DNA of 64,000 bases from Pseudomonas sp. stari2 (GCF_040760005.1 NZ_CP099760.1:769001-833000), one strand, 5' to 3'; shown: positions 11,102 through 20,170, counted from the first letter of the stretch. The notes: generated by a model from the sequence alone, not told the origin. Numbers and translations are program-made.

Positions 11102-12316
11102 TTGCGCGAAATCGTCCTGATTAACATCACGGGAGTCGACCGTCCCGGTCTGACGGCGGCCATTACCGGTGTTCTGGCACAGGGTGGTGTAAACATCCTC
11201 GATATCGGTCAGGCCGTGATCCACGACATGCTGTCGTTCGGCATCCTCGTGGAAATCCCCGACTCCGAGCAAGGCAAGTCGGTGCTCAAGGACATCCTGT
11301 TCAAGGGCTATGAGCTCGACCAGCAGGTGCGCTTCACGCCGGTATCCGAAGACGATTACCAGCAATGGGTGGGCAATCAGGGCAAAAAACGCCACATCGT
11401 TACCCTGCTGACCCGCAAAGTCACCGCCGGCCAGTTGCAGGCCGTGAGTTCGATCACCGCCAAATATGGCTTGAACATCGACCATATCGACCGCTTGTCG
11501 GGTCGCATGCCGCTGGACACGCCGGCGGACAAGGGCAAGGGTTGCATCGAGTTCTCCGTGCGCGGCGAAGCGGCCGACCCGCAGGCCTTGCGCGCCGAGT
11601 TTCTCAGCGTTGCCCAGGAGCTGAACGTCGACATCGCGTTCCAGGAAGATTCGCTGTTCCGTCGCAACCGTCGCCTGGCGGTGTTCGACATGGACTCGAC
11701 CCTGATCGAAGCCGAAGTTATCGACGAGTTGGCCAAGGCCGCCGGTGTGGGCGACCAGGTGTCGGAAATCACCGAGCGGGCGATGGCCGGCGAGCTGGAT
11801 TTCCGCGCAAGCTTCAAGGAGCGTCTGGCGCTGCTCAAGGGGCTGGATGTCAGCGTGCTGGAGTCGATCGGCGCTTCCCTGCGCCTGACTGAAGGCGCCG
11901 AAACCCTGTTCGCCGAACTCAAGCGTCTGGGCTACAAGACCGCCATCCTGTCCGGCGGCTTCACTTATTTCGCCAAGCAATTGCAGGCCAAACTCGGCAT
12001 CGACTATGTATTCGCCAACGAGCTGGAAGTGGTCGACGGCAAATGCACCGGTGTGGCGATCGAGCCGATCGTCGATGCCCAGCGCAAGGCCGATCTGCTG
12101 AAGCAACTGGCTGAAAAAGAAGGTTTGCGCCTGGAACAGACCATTGCCGTGGGCGACGGCGCCAACGACCTGCCGATGCTGGCGATTGCCGGTCTGGGTG
12201 TGGCGTTCCGCGCCAAGCCGCTGGTCAAACAGTCGGCGAAACAGGCGATCTCGACCCTCGGTCTGGATGGCGTGCTGTACCTGCTGGGCTTCCGGGACCG
12301 CGACGGGCAGCTCTGA
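11102..12316 (+). CDS. serB: Phosphoserine phosphatase SerB
   Basis: Last enzyme of serine biosynthesis, dephosphorylating O-phospho-L-serine. The N-terminal half carries tandem ACT-type regulatory domains (VLINITGVDRPGLTAAITG and HIVTLLTRKVTAGQLQA), and the HAD phosphatase domain follows with nucleophile Asp196 and Asp198 in FDMDSTLIEAE, SGGF, and GDGANDLPML. I chose the TTG at 11102 (404 aa, MREIVLINI start) behind GGGGGTG; another in-frame TTG at 11087 would add five unusual residues. The gene is divergent from the AhpA/YtjB gene and ends at a bidirectional terminator. Confidence 0.93.
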   Translation: MREIVLINITGVDRPGLTAAITGVLAQGGVNILDIGQAVIHDMLSFGILVEIPDSEQGKSVLKDILFKGYELDQQVRFTPVSEDDYQQWVGNQGKKRHIVTLLTRKVTAGQLQAVSSITAKYGLNIDHIDRLSGRMPLDTPADKGKGCIEFSVRGEAADPQALRAEFLSVAQELNVDIAFQEDSLFRRNRRLAVFDMDSTLIEAEVIDELAKAAGVGDQVSEITERAMAGELDFRASFKERLALLKGLDVSVLESIGASLRLTEGAETLFAELKRLGYKTAILSGGFTYFAKQLQAKLGIDYVFANELEVVDGKCTGVAIEPIVDAQRKADLLKQLAEKEGLRLEQTIAVGDGANDLPMLAIAGLGVAFRAKPLVKQSAKQAISTLGLDGVLYLLGFRDRDGQL

Positions 12317-12326
12317 ACCCTTGCAC

Positions 12327-12353
12327 AGGATCGCAGCCTTGGGCTGCGATCCT
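12327..12353. terminator. Bidirectional terminator between serB and the PilZ-like gene
   Basis: Twelve-bp perfect arms (AGGATCGCAGCC with its complement at 12342-12353) around a 3-nt loop. It lies between two convergent genes and ends 4 nt before the minus-strand stop. Confidence 0.75.
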
Positions 12354-12356
12354 TGT

Positions 12357-14111
12357 TCAAAGGGATTTCCACAATGAGTCGAAATCCTCCTCGCTCCCGC
12401 CATTCTGCGCGGTCTCCAATGAGCGGTAAGCGAACTGATTGAAACTGTGTGTGCTCGCCACCCGCCGATCCAGCCCGGCGCGGTGTTCTTCGCCCAGGGT
12501 GTTGATCATGACTTTGCTGCCTTCCTGAAACGGCAGCCGTGGCGCCAATAGCGTTGCGGGCAAGTCAATGGCGCTGATTTCCGGCAACAGCAAACCTCGC
12601 AGGTAATGGCTGTGATCGTCCCGGGTGCGCACCAGTTGCAGGCCGCAGGGCTGGGCGTGTGGCGCTACCAGCTCGATACCCATTTGTGTCCCGGCACCGC
12701 GCATCTGACGGATCCAGCGCACCACGGCAATGCTCCAGCCCTGATTCGTGGTGTCCTGGATGCCGACCATTTCCCCGGTCTGCAATTCGGCAGGCACCTC
12801 TTTTGGCCACGCCAGGCAGTAACCGCCAGGACTGTGATTGATGACCGGCAAGGCATAGGTCGGGTAATGCGGCGGGCTGTCAGCGTCGCCTTCGTCGTCG
12901 GCCAACGGTTCGTAGCGGATTTCCTCATAGGGCAGCAATTCGTCGGTTTTGCTCTGCGGAGCGGCATCGAAGGCCTGGCTCCAGCTGTCCTTTTCACCTT
13001 GAACCACCGCTTGGCTGAAGTTTGCGGCGCGTGTACCGGGATGCTTGAGCAGTTCGCTGAAGGTGCGTTCGCCACCCAGATAGAAGTGCAGGGCGCTCAT
13101 GCCCACACATACGGTCAGGTTGCCCTGGCCGACGGTGCGCTGGAAGCTACGCTCGGCGGCCTCGCCCCAGGTGGCGTGCAGGTGTTGCAGGGTGTCGAGT
13201 GTCAGGCCGGCCGGCACCGGCAGCGGCGTCGAAGTGTCCTTGTGCAGCAGGTGAGCCTCGATGGCATTCACCAGCGGTTGCGGATCGAAGCCGAGCAGGC
13301 CGGGCTGTTGTTCGCTGCGAAATTTGCTGCGATAGCGCGGACCGGCGTCGATCTCCGCAGAAATCGCGAACAGCCCTTCACCCGAGGCACCGGGATGCAG
13401 TTTCAGCCAGGCGCTCCAGGGTTCAAGCACCTGCGCGAGTTGGGCGATCGGATTCTGCCGCAGCTGATTGCAGCGGGCGCTGCCCAGCAACAGGGCGGCG
13501 ATATAGGTCTGTTCGACGCTGAGTTCGCCGGCGAGGCTGGCCAGATCGTCACGGACCCGACGGTGTTGCAACTGCAAGTCGCAGGCACAGCGAAATAACT
13601 GGTGCAACTCAAACCACAACTGTTCCGGCGCCGGGCTGTACAGCTGCGTGGCGCGCACCAGTTGGCCTTTCAGTGCGTGGGTGGCGCGTTGCAGCGCCTC
13701 GCTCAGCAGGGCGGCCCGGTCTTTTGAGTATTTGGGGGCGATCCGCAGAACGATCTGTTTGTAACCGATGGCCAGTTGGCTTTGCAGCGCTTGGCACAGG
13801 TTGCTGATCTTGCGTGAGCGCTCGTCGAGCATGATCGCCTGATGCAGAAAGTGTCGCTCAAGGTGCTGGCAGACGAAGTACACCTCGGGCCGCAGCAACT
13901 CCAGTAGGTGTAGACGGTTGTCGCTGGGCGTCAGCAATTGGTTGAGTTCGCCGAGGCCCTGATAGAGCTGGCGTGCGGTTTCTCCGATGTTGGCTTTCGG
14001 CAGGCCGGCAATCCAGCGCTTGAGATCGCGCGGGGTCGCTTCACAGAAAGACAGGCGCAACTGCGTTGGCGTTGGCGCGCTCAGTCGGGGTTGGAATCGA
14101 GGCTCACTCAT
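12357..14111 (-). CDS. Conserved protein with PilZ-like C-terminal domain
   Basis: A 584-residue cytosolic protein with no signal peptide or membrane segment. The first 330 residues are helical and Leu/Gln-rich (repeated HxLxR, QLYQGLGEL). The last 130 residues look like a PilZ-type beta-barrel: VINHSPGGYCLAW resembles the [D/N]xSxxG motif and EMVGIQDTTNQGWSIAVVRWIR and MGIELVAP follow, but I do not see a clean RxxxR motif, so c-di-GMP binding is only a suggestion. As I recall, the same locus in P. aeruginosa (serB-psd) holds a similar hypothetical gene next to fimX; fimX is absent here. Confidence 0.6.
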   Translation of the reverse strand: MSEPRFQPRLSAPTPTQLRLSFCEATPRDLKRWIAGLPKANIGETARQLYQGLGELNQLLTPSDNRLHLLELLRPEVYFVCQHLERHFLHQAIMLDERSRKISNLCQALQSQLAIGYKQIVLRIAPKYSKDRAALLSEALQRATHALKGQLVRATQLYSPAPEQLWFELHQLFRCACDLQLQHRRVRDDLASLAGELSVEQTYIAALLLGSARCNQLRQNPIAQLAQVLEPWSAWLKLHPGASGEGLFAISAEIDAGPRYRSKFRSEQQPGLLGFDPQPLVNAIEAHLLHKDTSTPLPVPAGLTLDTLQHLHATWGEAAERSFQRTVGQGNLTVCVGMSALHFYLGGERTFSELLKHPGTRAANFSQAVVQGEKDSWSQAFDAAPQSKTDELLPYEEIRYEPLADDEGDADSPPHYPTYALPVINHSPGGYCLAWPKEVPAELQTGEMVGIQDTTNQGWSIAVVRWIRQMRGAGTQMGIELVAPHAQPCGLQLVRTRDDHSHYLRGLLLPEISAIDLPATLLAPRLPFQEGSKVMINTLGEEHRAGLDRRVASTHSFNQFAYRSLETAQNGGSEEDFDSLWKSL

Positions 14112-14332
14112 GCCGTGACCAGCTCCGGCGGCGAATAGGGCAATGCCAAAACTCTAGCAGTTGTGGTCCGTTTCGCAGGCGCTTGTCGTGCTTTTTTACC
14201 GTTGGTCTGCTGGCCTGGTGCCATTTCGGCAGGCGCTACTAGGCTCTCTGGCGTGCGATCGGAAACGCACGGTTGCATGGCTTGCCGCCAACGTCGGGCA
14301 GGTCTCTGAAAAACTTCAAGGAGATGAGGTTC

Positions 14333-14734
14333 ATGTCTAAATACGCAGTGGCAAACCAATGGGGCGGTAGTTCGGCACCTTGGCATCCGGGTGGAACCTG
14401 GGTTCTGGGCGCGCGGGACAACCAGAAAGTCGTCGCCATCGACATCAAGTCCGGCGATGGCGGCAAAAGCTTCACCGGCACCATGACCTACGCCGGCGAA
14501 GGTCCTATTGGCTTCAAGGCTCAGCGCACTGGCCAGAACCAGTACAACGTCGAGAACCAGTGGGGTGGCAACGATGCCCCATGGCATCCGGGTGGCAAAT
14601 GGGTGATCGGCGGTCGGGATAACCAGAACGTTATCGCGTTGAATGTCACCTCGAGTGACGGCGGGAAAAACCTCAGCGGCACCAACACCTACGCCAACGA
14701 AGGGCCGATCGGCTTCCGTGGACAGATAGAGTAA
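14333..14734 (+). CDS. OAA-family high-mannose-binding lectin
   Basis: A 133-residue cytosolic lectin of the Oscillatoria agardhii agglutinin family, whose P. fluorescens member has been described as binding high-mannose glycans. It consists of two tandem repeats (1-67 and 68-133) that are nearly identical. Residues forming the two glycan sites in OAA are all present at the same numbers: Trp10, Arg28, Glu56, Trp77, Arg95 and Glu123. There is no signal peptide, so export would need another route. The ATG at 14333 follows AAGGAG. It stands alone between a minus-strand PilZ-like gene and psd, an insertion into an otherwise core block. The natural ligand in the producer is unknown. Confidence 0.93.
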   Translation: MSKYAVANQWGGSSAPWHPGGTWVLGARDNQKVVAIDIKSGDGGKSFTGTMTYAGEGPIGFKAQRTGQNQYNVENQWGGNDAPWHPGGKWVIGGRDNQNVIALNVTSSDGGKNLSGTNTYANEGPIGFRGQIE

Positions 14735-14753
14735 CGGCGCCGTTCAGGTCGTG

Positions 14754-14785
14754 TCCGCCCCTTCGCAGACGTGCGCAGGGGCGGA
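14754..14785. terminator. Hairpin between the lectin gene and psd
   Basis: Arms TCCGCCCC (14754-14761) and GGGGCGGA (14778-14785) pair over 8 bp with further short pairing inside. It separates two convergent genes, but there is no clear T-run on either side, so this is a weak terminator call. Confidence 0.45.
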
Positions 14786-14794
14786 TCAGCAGGT

Positions 14795-15655
14795 TCAGGC
14801 GTTCGACAGTGCCAGGGCCTGACCCATCTGTACCGGCGAGCCGGCCTTCAGTTCTTCAACCCATTTCACCTGATCCGGTCCGAATAGCACGATCGCGGTC
14901 GAACCCAGCTTGAAGCGCCCCAGTTCCGCACCTTTTTCCAGATGAATCGGTGCACGGGCGGCTTCGTCGTAGCGGAAGGTTTTCAGCTCACGCTTCGGCG
15001 GCGTCACCAGCCCGGCCCACACGGTTTCAATCGAAGCCACGATCATCGCGCCCACCAGCACCACGGCCATCGGCCCGCGCTCGGTGTCGAAGATGCACGC
15101 CACACGCTCGTTGCGGGCGAACAGCTCAGGGACGTTTTCAGCGGTGGTCTGGTTGACCGAGAAAATCCGGCCCGGGATGTAAACCATCTCGCGCAGAGTG
15201 CCGGCCAGCGGCATGTGCACGCGGTGGTAGTCCTTCGGCGACAGGTAAACGGTGGCGAACTCGCCGCCCATGAACGGCGCGGCATTGGCTGCATCGCCGC
15301 CCAGCAGTTCCAGCACGCTGAAGCTGTGGCCCTTGGCCTGGAAGATGCGGCCGTGCTCGATCGGGCCGAGCTGGCTGATCGCACCGTCGGCCGGGCTGAG
15401 GATCGCGCCCGGGGTCTGATCCAGAGGGCGTGCGCCGTCTTTCAGCGCACGGGTGAAGAAGGCGTTGAAGTGCTCGTAAGCGGTGACATCTTCAACCAGC
15501 GCCTGGGACATGTCGACCTGATAACGCTTGGCGAACCAGGTGGTGAAGGCATTCTTGAACCAGCGCACACGGCACTCGGCAATGCAGCCGGCCAGGCGCG
15601 ACAGCAAGTGATGCGGCAGCAGGTATTGGCTGATGATAAACAAACGCTCTTTCAT
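14795..15655 (-). CDS. psd: Phosphatidylserine decarboxylase proenzyme
   Basis: Converts phosphatidylserine to phosphatidylethanolamine at the inner membrane. The proenzyme cuts itself at LGST (Ser252), giving a long beta chain and a short alpha chain with a pyruvoyl cofactor; 286 aa matches the family. Other conserved stretches are [24 protein letters not shown] and [13 protein letters not shown]. It lies 18 nt downstream of rhdA on the same strand, so the two are probably cotranscribed. Confidence 0.96.
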   Translation of the reverse strand: MKERLFIISQYLLPHHLLSRLAGCIAECRVRWFKNAFTTWFAKRYQVDMSQALVEDVTAYEHFNAFFTRALKDGARPLDQTPGAILSPADGAISQLGPIEHGRIFQAKGHSFSVLELLGGDAANAAPFMGGEFATVYLSPKDYHRVHMPLAGTLREMVYIPGRIFSVNQTTAENVPELFARNERVACIFDTERGPMAVVLVGAMIVASIETVWAGLVTPPKRELKTFRYDEAARAPIHLEKGAELGRFKLGSTAIVLFGPDQVKWVEELKAGSPVQMGQALALSNA

Positions 15656-15673
15656 GACTGTCCTTAAAAATCC

Positions 15674-16489
15674 TTAAAGCTCGACGGGGGTGTCGGGGTG
15701 GTTGCCCCATTCGCCCCAGGAACCGGCGTAGCCCTTGACCCGCGGATAACCGAGAGCCTTGGCCACCAGATAAGTGAAACCGGACCGGTGATGGGTCTGG
15801 CAGTGAGTGATGATTTCTTTGTCCTTGGTGATCCCGAGGTTTTCGAGGATCTGCGGCATGTCGGTACGGATGCGCAGCTGGCGCGCCTGATCCATGCCTG
15901 CCGTCCATTCGAAGTTGACTGCGCCGGGGATGTGTCCACCCTTGGCCGCCAGCACTTTCTCGCCGGAGTATTCCAGCGGTCCGCGAGCATCCCAGATGGC
16001 CAGATCAGCAGCACCGAGGCGGCTTTGCAGGTATTCGCGGGTGGCGGTCGGTTCATCGTGCAGGGTCAGGGACACCGGGCCGCCGACCGCAGGAGGGACC
16101 TGGATCGACATCGGCGAACCTTCCGCCAGCCACGCCGGCAGGCCGCCGTCGAGGTAGTGGTACTTGTCGTGACCGATTACGTCGAGCAGCCAGATGAAGC
16201 GTCCGGCCCAGCCGCCGCCTTCGTCGTCATAGACCACGTAGACCGCGTCCTTGTTGTGGCCCAGTTCACCGAACAGCTCTTCGAGTTTTTCCTTTGTCGG
16301 CAGCAGGCCCGGGGCCGGTGCCTGGCCCAGCTGGGTGCGCTTCGGATCGACGAAGCGTGCGCCGGGAATGTGACCCTCGGCATAGCGGGCGGCACTGGTC
16401 AGATCCACCAGAATCAGATTGCGGGCATCGAGGCGCGGGAGCAGGTCGCTCGGCTCGATCACCAGCGCCAGGCCAGAGAAGTCAGACAT
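15674..16489 (-). CDS. rhdA: Thiosulfate sulfurtransferase (rhodanese) RhdA
   Basis: Two-domain rhodanese moving sulfane sulfur from thiosulfate to cyanide or other acceptors. The N-terminal domain is inactive and the C-terminal one carries the catalytic loop CQTHHRSG with Cys230, the same position as in Azotobacter RhdA; this loop lacks the CRKGVT sequence of mammalian rhodanese. The Met at 16489 (271 aa, MSDFSGLALV) is preferred over an upstream in-frame start because it gives the family's usual N-terminus. Psd follows at once downstream. Confidence 0.93.
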   Translation of the reverse strand: MSDFSGLALVIEPSDLLPRLDARNLILVDLTSAARYAEGHIPGARFVDPKRTQLGQAPAPGLLPTKEKLEELFGELGHNKDAVYVVYDDEGGGWAGRFIWLLDVIGHDKYHYLDGGLPAWLAEGSPMSIQVPPAVGGPVSLTLHDEPTATREYLQSRLGAADLAIWDARGPLEYSGEKVLAAKGGHIPGAVNFEWTAGMDQARQLRIRTDMPQILENLGITKDKEIITHCQTHHRSGFTYLVAKALGYPRVKGYAGSWGEWGNHPDTPVEL

Positions 16490-16528
16490 GTGAGGTCTCC
16501 AGAGCACAAAGGGGAAGGATTGTAGCTG

Positions 16529-18067
16529 TCATTGGCCGCGCTGGCTAAAGCTGTGCAGGGCTTTCTCGATGCACTGCGCGGTTTTGCCAAAGGCTTGCAC
16601 GGTGATGTCGGCGAACGGTCCGCCACCTTGGTCGGTGACCACGATCATGATCACCCGGCCGTTATGGACCAGCGAGCGCAGAAGCAGGTTTTCGCCACGG
16701 AACAGCGTACGCAGGGACGGCGGCAGCAGGGCGGAAAACTGGGCGTTGTTCTCCGGAGTGATCCGCACCTGTGCCTGCTGCGCGAGCAGGCGTTGCAGCA
16801 CGGTGCTTTGGCTGACGACGAAATTGAGCGCAGCGGCTTCCTTCGGCAAACCGGAAATCTGATGCACCCGCAGATTGGACTGGGTGCGGTCGGCCATCAG
16901 GATCATCACCCGGCGCATGCCGCTGGCCACCAGCGCGTCGCGGGCGGCAATGGTCAAGTGCATGGCGTTGGTGAAACGGCTTGGCTCGGCCAGCAGTTCG
17001 GTGCATTGCCGGCGCCACTTGGCCAGGTCTTCGGCATTGGGTGCAGCGGCAGGCAACAGGCCGGCCGGCAGGCGATGGGTGCCCCACGGCCACAGCAGGG
17101 AAACCGCCGGGTGCCACAGATCCGGCATCGAATGCCGACGCGCACTGTTGGCGGCCTGCTGGTGCAACTGCTGCTGCACTTCGTCCATCGGGATTTGCAG
17201 ATAGAGGCTGGTCAGGTACTGCCAGCGCTTGCTGTGCGGACTGTCCCAGGCCTGTTGCGCCGACAGCGCCAGGCCGTTGGCCAGCAGCACGGTGTTGGCC
17301 GGCTGATTGAGCCAGTTGCGCAGGGTCGGGTCGTCATCCAGACGATTCTGCTGACGCAGCGGATGATCGACATCGCGAGCGATGCGCAGGACCTTGACCA
17401 GTTCACGCTGTTCAGTAAGCAGCAGGCGGTAACCCTGCTGCACCCAGATCGGCAGGTGCCAGGCTTCCACCAGTGCCGCACCGATCTTCAGCAGGCGCAC
17501 GCCGAACAATTGTTTTTCCACGTCGCGGGCCGATTCGCCCTTGTGAATGACCCGAACTTCCCACTCTTCGAGCAGTTTGGGAAAGCTCATCGCCAACGGC
17601 CACAGCGGCGAAAGAAACAACAGGCTGCCCCAGTGAATGTCCTGCCACAGCCGCGCCAGGCGGCTGGCAAAAAAACCGTTGGCCTGCTGCGTGGCGTGCT
17701 GGCTGATCATCTGTATCTGGCGCAGGGACTGGGGAATTTGCGCCTGCGGTTCGGCGGGCAGGCGTGCCAGCAGTTCTTCGGTGCGGGCCAGGCCCAGGCG
17801 ATTGATCGCCACCTCAAGGTTTTCTACCGGTGCGGTCAGGCTGCCTAGGGTATGGCGGTTGGCTTCGCGGATGATGCTCAGGGCCAGCGCCGGGCTGTCC
17901 TGCATCAGGTCGGCAATGTCGCGCAACGAGCTGCGATTGTCGCGGATCGCCCGGCAGACCTTGTCATGGGCCTCTTGCGGCACCGGCAGGCGCACGCCGT
18001 CGAGCAGCTTCACCCAGCCATCGAGTGTGGTCGGTCTTGCGTGTGGGACGTTCGTTTCATTAGCCAT
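16529..18067 (-). CDS. HDOD domain-containing protein
   Basis: A 512-residue cytosolic protein with an N-terminal HDOD domain (about 15-240: LPVPQEAHDKVCRAIRDNRSS, ADLMQDSPALALSIIREAN, AINRLGLARTEELL), a non-catalytic relative of HD phosphohydrolases found in signalling proteins. The remaining 270 residues are helical with a possible GAF-like end (LVHNGRVIMIVVTDQGGGPF). It is divergent from motA and near motility genes, so a role in signalling or motility control is possible but not shown. Confidence 0.75.
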   Translation of the reverse strand: MANETNVPHARPTTLDGWVKLLDGVRLPVPQEAHDKVCRAIRDNRSSLRDIADLMQDSPALALSIIREANRHTLGSLTAPVENLEVAINRLGLARTEELLARLPAEPQAQIPQSLRQIQMISQHATQQANGFFASRLARLWQDIHWGSLLFLSPLWPLAMSFPKLLEEWEVRVIHKGESARDVEKQLFGVRLLKIGAALVEAWHLPIWVQQGYRLLLTEQRELVKVLRIARDVDHPLRQQNRLDDDPTLRNWLNQPANTVLLANGLALSAQQAWDSPHSKRWQYLTSLYLQIPMDEVQQQLHQQAANSARRHSMPDLWHPAVSLLWPWGTHRLPAGLLPAAAPNAEDLAKWRRQCTELLAEPSRFTNAMHLTIAARDALVASGMRRVMILMADRTQSNLRVHQISGLPKEAAALNFVVSQSTVLQRLLAQQAQVRITPENNAQFSALLPPSLRTLFRGENLLLRSLVHNGRVIMIVVTDQGGGPFADITVQAFGKTAQCIEKALHSFSQRGQ

Positions 18068-18138
18068 GTCTGGACGAGATCTTCACTGACTGTAGACGCG
18101 CCCGGCATGGGCTAAATTGGCTTTTCGCCTGAACTGGC

Positions 18139-18165
18139 TATAGTCTGGCGCAGTTTTGCCGATAA
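18139..18165 (+). promoter_or_regulatory. FliA (sigma-28) type promoter of motAB
   Basis: TATAGTCT (18139-18146), an 11-nt spacer, then GCCGATAA (18158-18165). Against the flagellar consensus TAAAGTTT-N11-GCCGATAA, the -10 is perfect, the -35 matches 6 of 8 and the spacing is exact. It lies about 70 nt before the motA ATG. Confidence 0.8.
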
Positions 18166-18233
18166 GTAGAAGAAGAGATTTTTTAACTTCCGAATATGAC
18201 CTTGAACCCGACTTAAGTAAGTACTTTCTACCT

Positions 18234-19085
18234 ATGGCTAAAATTATCGGCATCATCGTCGTATTCGCGAGCGTGCTCGGCGGATACGTGCTTTCCCACG
18301 GCAAGATTGCCGCCCTGATCCAGCCTTTCGAGGTGATGATCATCGGTGGTGCGGCACTCGGAGCATTCCTCCAGGCCAACCCCGGTTACATGACGATGCA
18401 TGTGCTCAAGAAATCCCTGAGCATGTTCAGCTCGCGTTTCAGCCACACGTTCTATCTGGAAGTGCTGGGCCTGATCTACGAGATCCTCAACAAGAGCCGC
18501 CGTGAAGGCATGATGGCCATCGAAGGCGACATCGAAGATGCCGCTGCGAGTCCGATCTTCGCCAAGTACCCGGCGGTGCTGAAAGACGAACGCATGACCG
18601 CGTTCATCTGCGATTACCTGCGCATCATGTCGTCCGGCAACATGGCGCCGCACGAACTCGAAGGCCTGTTCGACATGGAGTTGTACAGCCTCAAGGAAGA
18701 ACTGGAGCATCCTTCCCACGCGGTCAACGGCATTGCCGACGGCATGCCAGGTTTCGGTATCGTCGCGGCGGTACTGGGTATCGTGGTGACGATGGCGTCC
18801 CTGGGCGAGGGCGATCAGAAATCCATCGGTCTGCACGTGGGTGCAGCACTGGTCGGTACCTTCTTCGGTATCTTGGCGGCCTACGGCTTCTTCGGCCCGC
18901 TGGCGCATTCCCTGGCCCACGATGCCAAGGAAGAGCTCAACGTCTATGAAGCCATCAAGGCTTCGCTGGTGGCTTCGGCTTCCGGGATGCCGCCGTCGCT
19001 GGCCGTGGAATTCGGGCGCAAGGTTCTGTACCCGGCTCACCGTCCTAGCTTCGCCGAGCTGGAACAAGCGGTTCGCGGTCGCTAA
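18234..19085 (+). CDS. motA: Flagellar motor stator protein MotA
   Basis: Inner-membrane stator subunit that with MotB conducts ions to drive flagellar rotation. At 283 aa it has four predicted membrane segments: two at the N-terminus (IIGIIVVFASVLGGYVL and FEVMIIGGAALGAFL) and two near 180-225 around GFGIVAAVLGIVVTM and VGAALVGTFFGILAAYGFFGP, where the conserved prolines lie. The large cytoplasmic loop contains charged residues that contact FliG. The ATG at 18234 gives the normal MAKIIG start; a longer reading frame upstream runs through the promoter. motB follows after 3 nt. Confidence 0.96.
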   Translation: MAKIIGIIVVFASVLGGYVLSHGKIAALIQPFEVMIIGGAALGAFLQANPGYMTMHVLKKSLSMFSSRFSHTFYLEVLGLIYEILNKSRREGMMAIEGDIEDAAASPIFAKYPAVLKDERMTAFICDYLRIMSSGNMAPHELEGLFDMELYSLKEELEHPSHAVNGIADGMPGFGIVAAVLGIVVTMASLGEGDQKSIGLHVGAALVGTFFGILAAYGFFGPLAHSLAHDAKEELNVYEAIKASLVASASGMPPSLAVEFGRKVLYPAHRPSFAELEQAVRGR

Positions 19086-19088
19086 GTC

Positions 19089-20168
19089 ATGGAAAATAAC
19101 CAGCCGATAATCATCAAGCGCGTCAAGCGCTACGGTGGCGGGCATCACGGCGGGGCGTGGAAGATCGCCTTTGCCGACTTCGCGACGGCGATGATGGCGT
19201 TCTTCCTGGTGTTGTGGCTGCTGTCCACCGCAACGCCGGAACAGAAGATCGCCATCGCCGGCTACTTCAAGGATCCGGTCGGCTTCTCCGAGAGCGGTAC
19301 GCCGTACATCATCGACCTGGGCGGCACGCCGACCCTGGCGCCGGAAAACACCCTCAACCCTGAAGTGAAGTCTCAGCCGCAACCGGACAAGGTCACGGTC
19401 GACACCGATCAGGTTGAAGGCATGGCCGAGCAGGTCGAGAAGGAACGTCTGGAACTGTTGCTGCAGGAACTGCAGAACAAGGTCGACGAGAACCCGCAAC
19501 TGCAGAAGTTCAAGGATCAGATTCTGTTCGAGATCACGCCGAACGGCTTGCGCATCCAGATCATGGATGCCGAGAACCGGCCGATGTTCGACTCTGGTTC
19601 TGCACGCCTGAAACCGTACTTCGAAGACATCCTGCTGGCCATGGCCGACACCATCAAAGCGGTGCCGAACAAGATCAGCATCAGCGGTCATACCGATGCC
19701 AAGCCGTACACCGGCACTGGTGATTTCGGTAACTGGGAGCTTTCGGCCAACCGCGCCAACGCCGCCCGGCGTGCGCTGGTGGCGGGCAGTTACCCGGACT
19801 CGCAAGTGGCACGTGTGGTGGGTTACGCCTCGTCGGCGCTGTTCGACAAGGAGAACCCGTTCAACCCGGTCAACCGCCGTATCGACATCGTGGTGCTGAC
19901 CAAGAAGGCCCAGGCCGCCATCGAAGGTGCGCAAGGCGCCGACCCGTCGAAACCGGCAGATCAAGGTCAGAACGGCGCGGCGCCGGCCGCCCCGGTCGAC
20001 CCGAACGCCTTGCCGGCGGATCAGCAGCCGGTACCGGCCCATGAGTTGCGCGAACGACTGAACCTGTTCGACGATCCGCTGCCGAAACCGGCCGAGCCGG
20101 GCAGCGCGGCGCCAGCCCCGGCGCCTGCTGCACCGGCCACTGCACCGGCGCCCGCGCCGAAGCAGTGA
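19089..20168 (+). CDS. motB: Flagellar motor stator protein MotB
   Basis: Peptidoglycan-anchored stator subunit (359 aa). A short cytoplasmic start is followed by one membrane helix with the conserved ion-binding aspartate, Asp30, in FADFATAMMAFFLVLW. The periplasmic part ends in an OmpA-like peptidoglycan-binding domain (ISGHTDAKPYTG, NWELSANRANAARRAL, NRRIDIVVL). The last 60 residues are Pro/Ala-rich and low-complexity. It is the second gene of the motAB operon and ends at a strong terminator. Confidence 0.96.
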   Translation: MENNQPIIIKRVKRYGGGHHGGAWKIAFADFATAMMAFFLVLWLLSTATPEQKIAIAGYFKDPVGFSESGTPYIIDLGGTPTLAPENTLNPEVKSQPQPDKVTVDTDQVEGMAEQVEKERLELLLQELQNKVDENPQLQKFKDQILFEITPNGLRIQIMDAENRPMFDSGSARLKPYFEDILLAMADTIKAVPNKISISGHTDAKPYTGTGDFGNWELSANRANAARRALVAGSYPDSQVARVVGYASSALFDKENPFNPVNRRIDIVVLTKKAQAAIEGAQGADPSKPADQGQNGAAPAAPVDPNALPADQQPVPAHELRERLNLFDDPLPKPAEPGSAAPAPAPAAPATAPAPAPKQ

Positions 20169-20170
20169 CC

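Noticed and set aside
14150..14332. Sigma-54-like GG-N10-GC spacing upstream of the lectin
   Set aside because: The spacing can be found, but the -12 core reads CGGC rather than TTGC, so support is too weak to call.
18117..18144. Sigma-70-like TTGGCT-N16-TATAGT before motA
   Set aside because: The TATAGT is better explained as part of the FliA -35, since an exact GCCGATAA with exact spacing follows.
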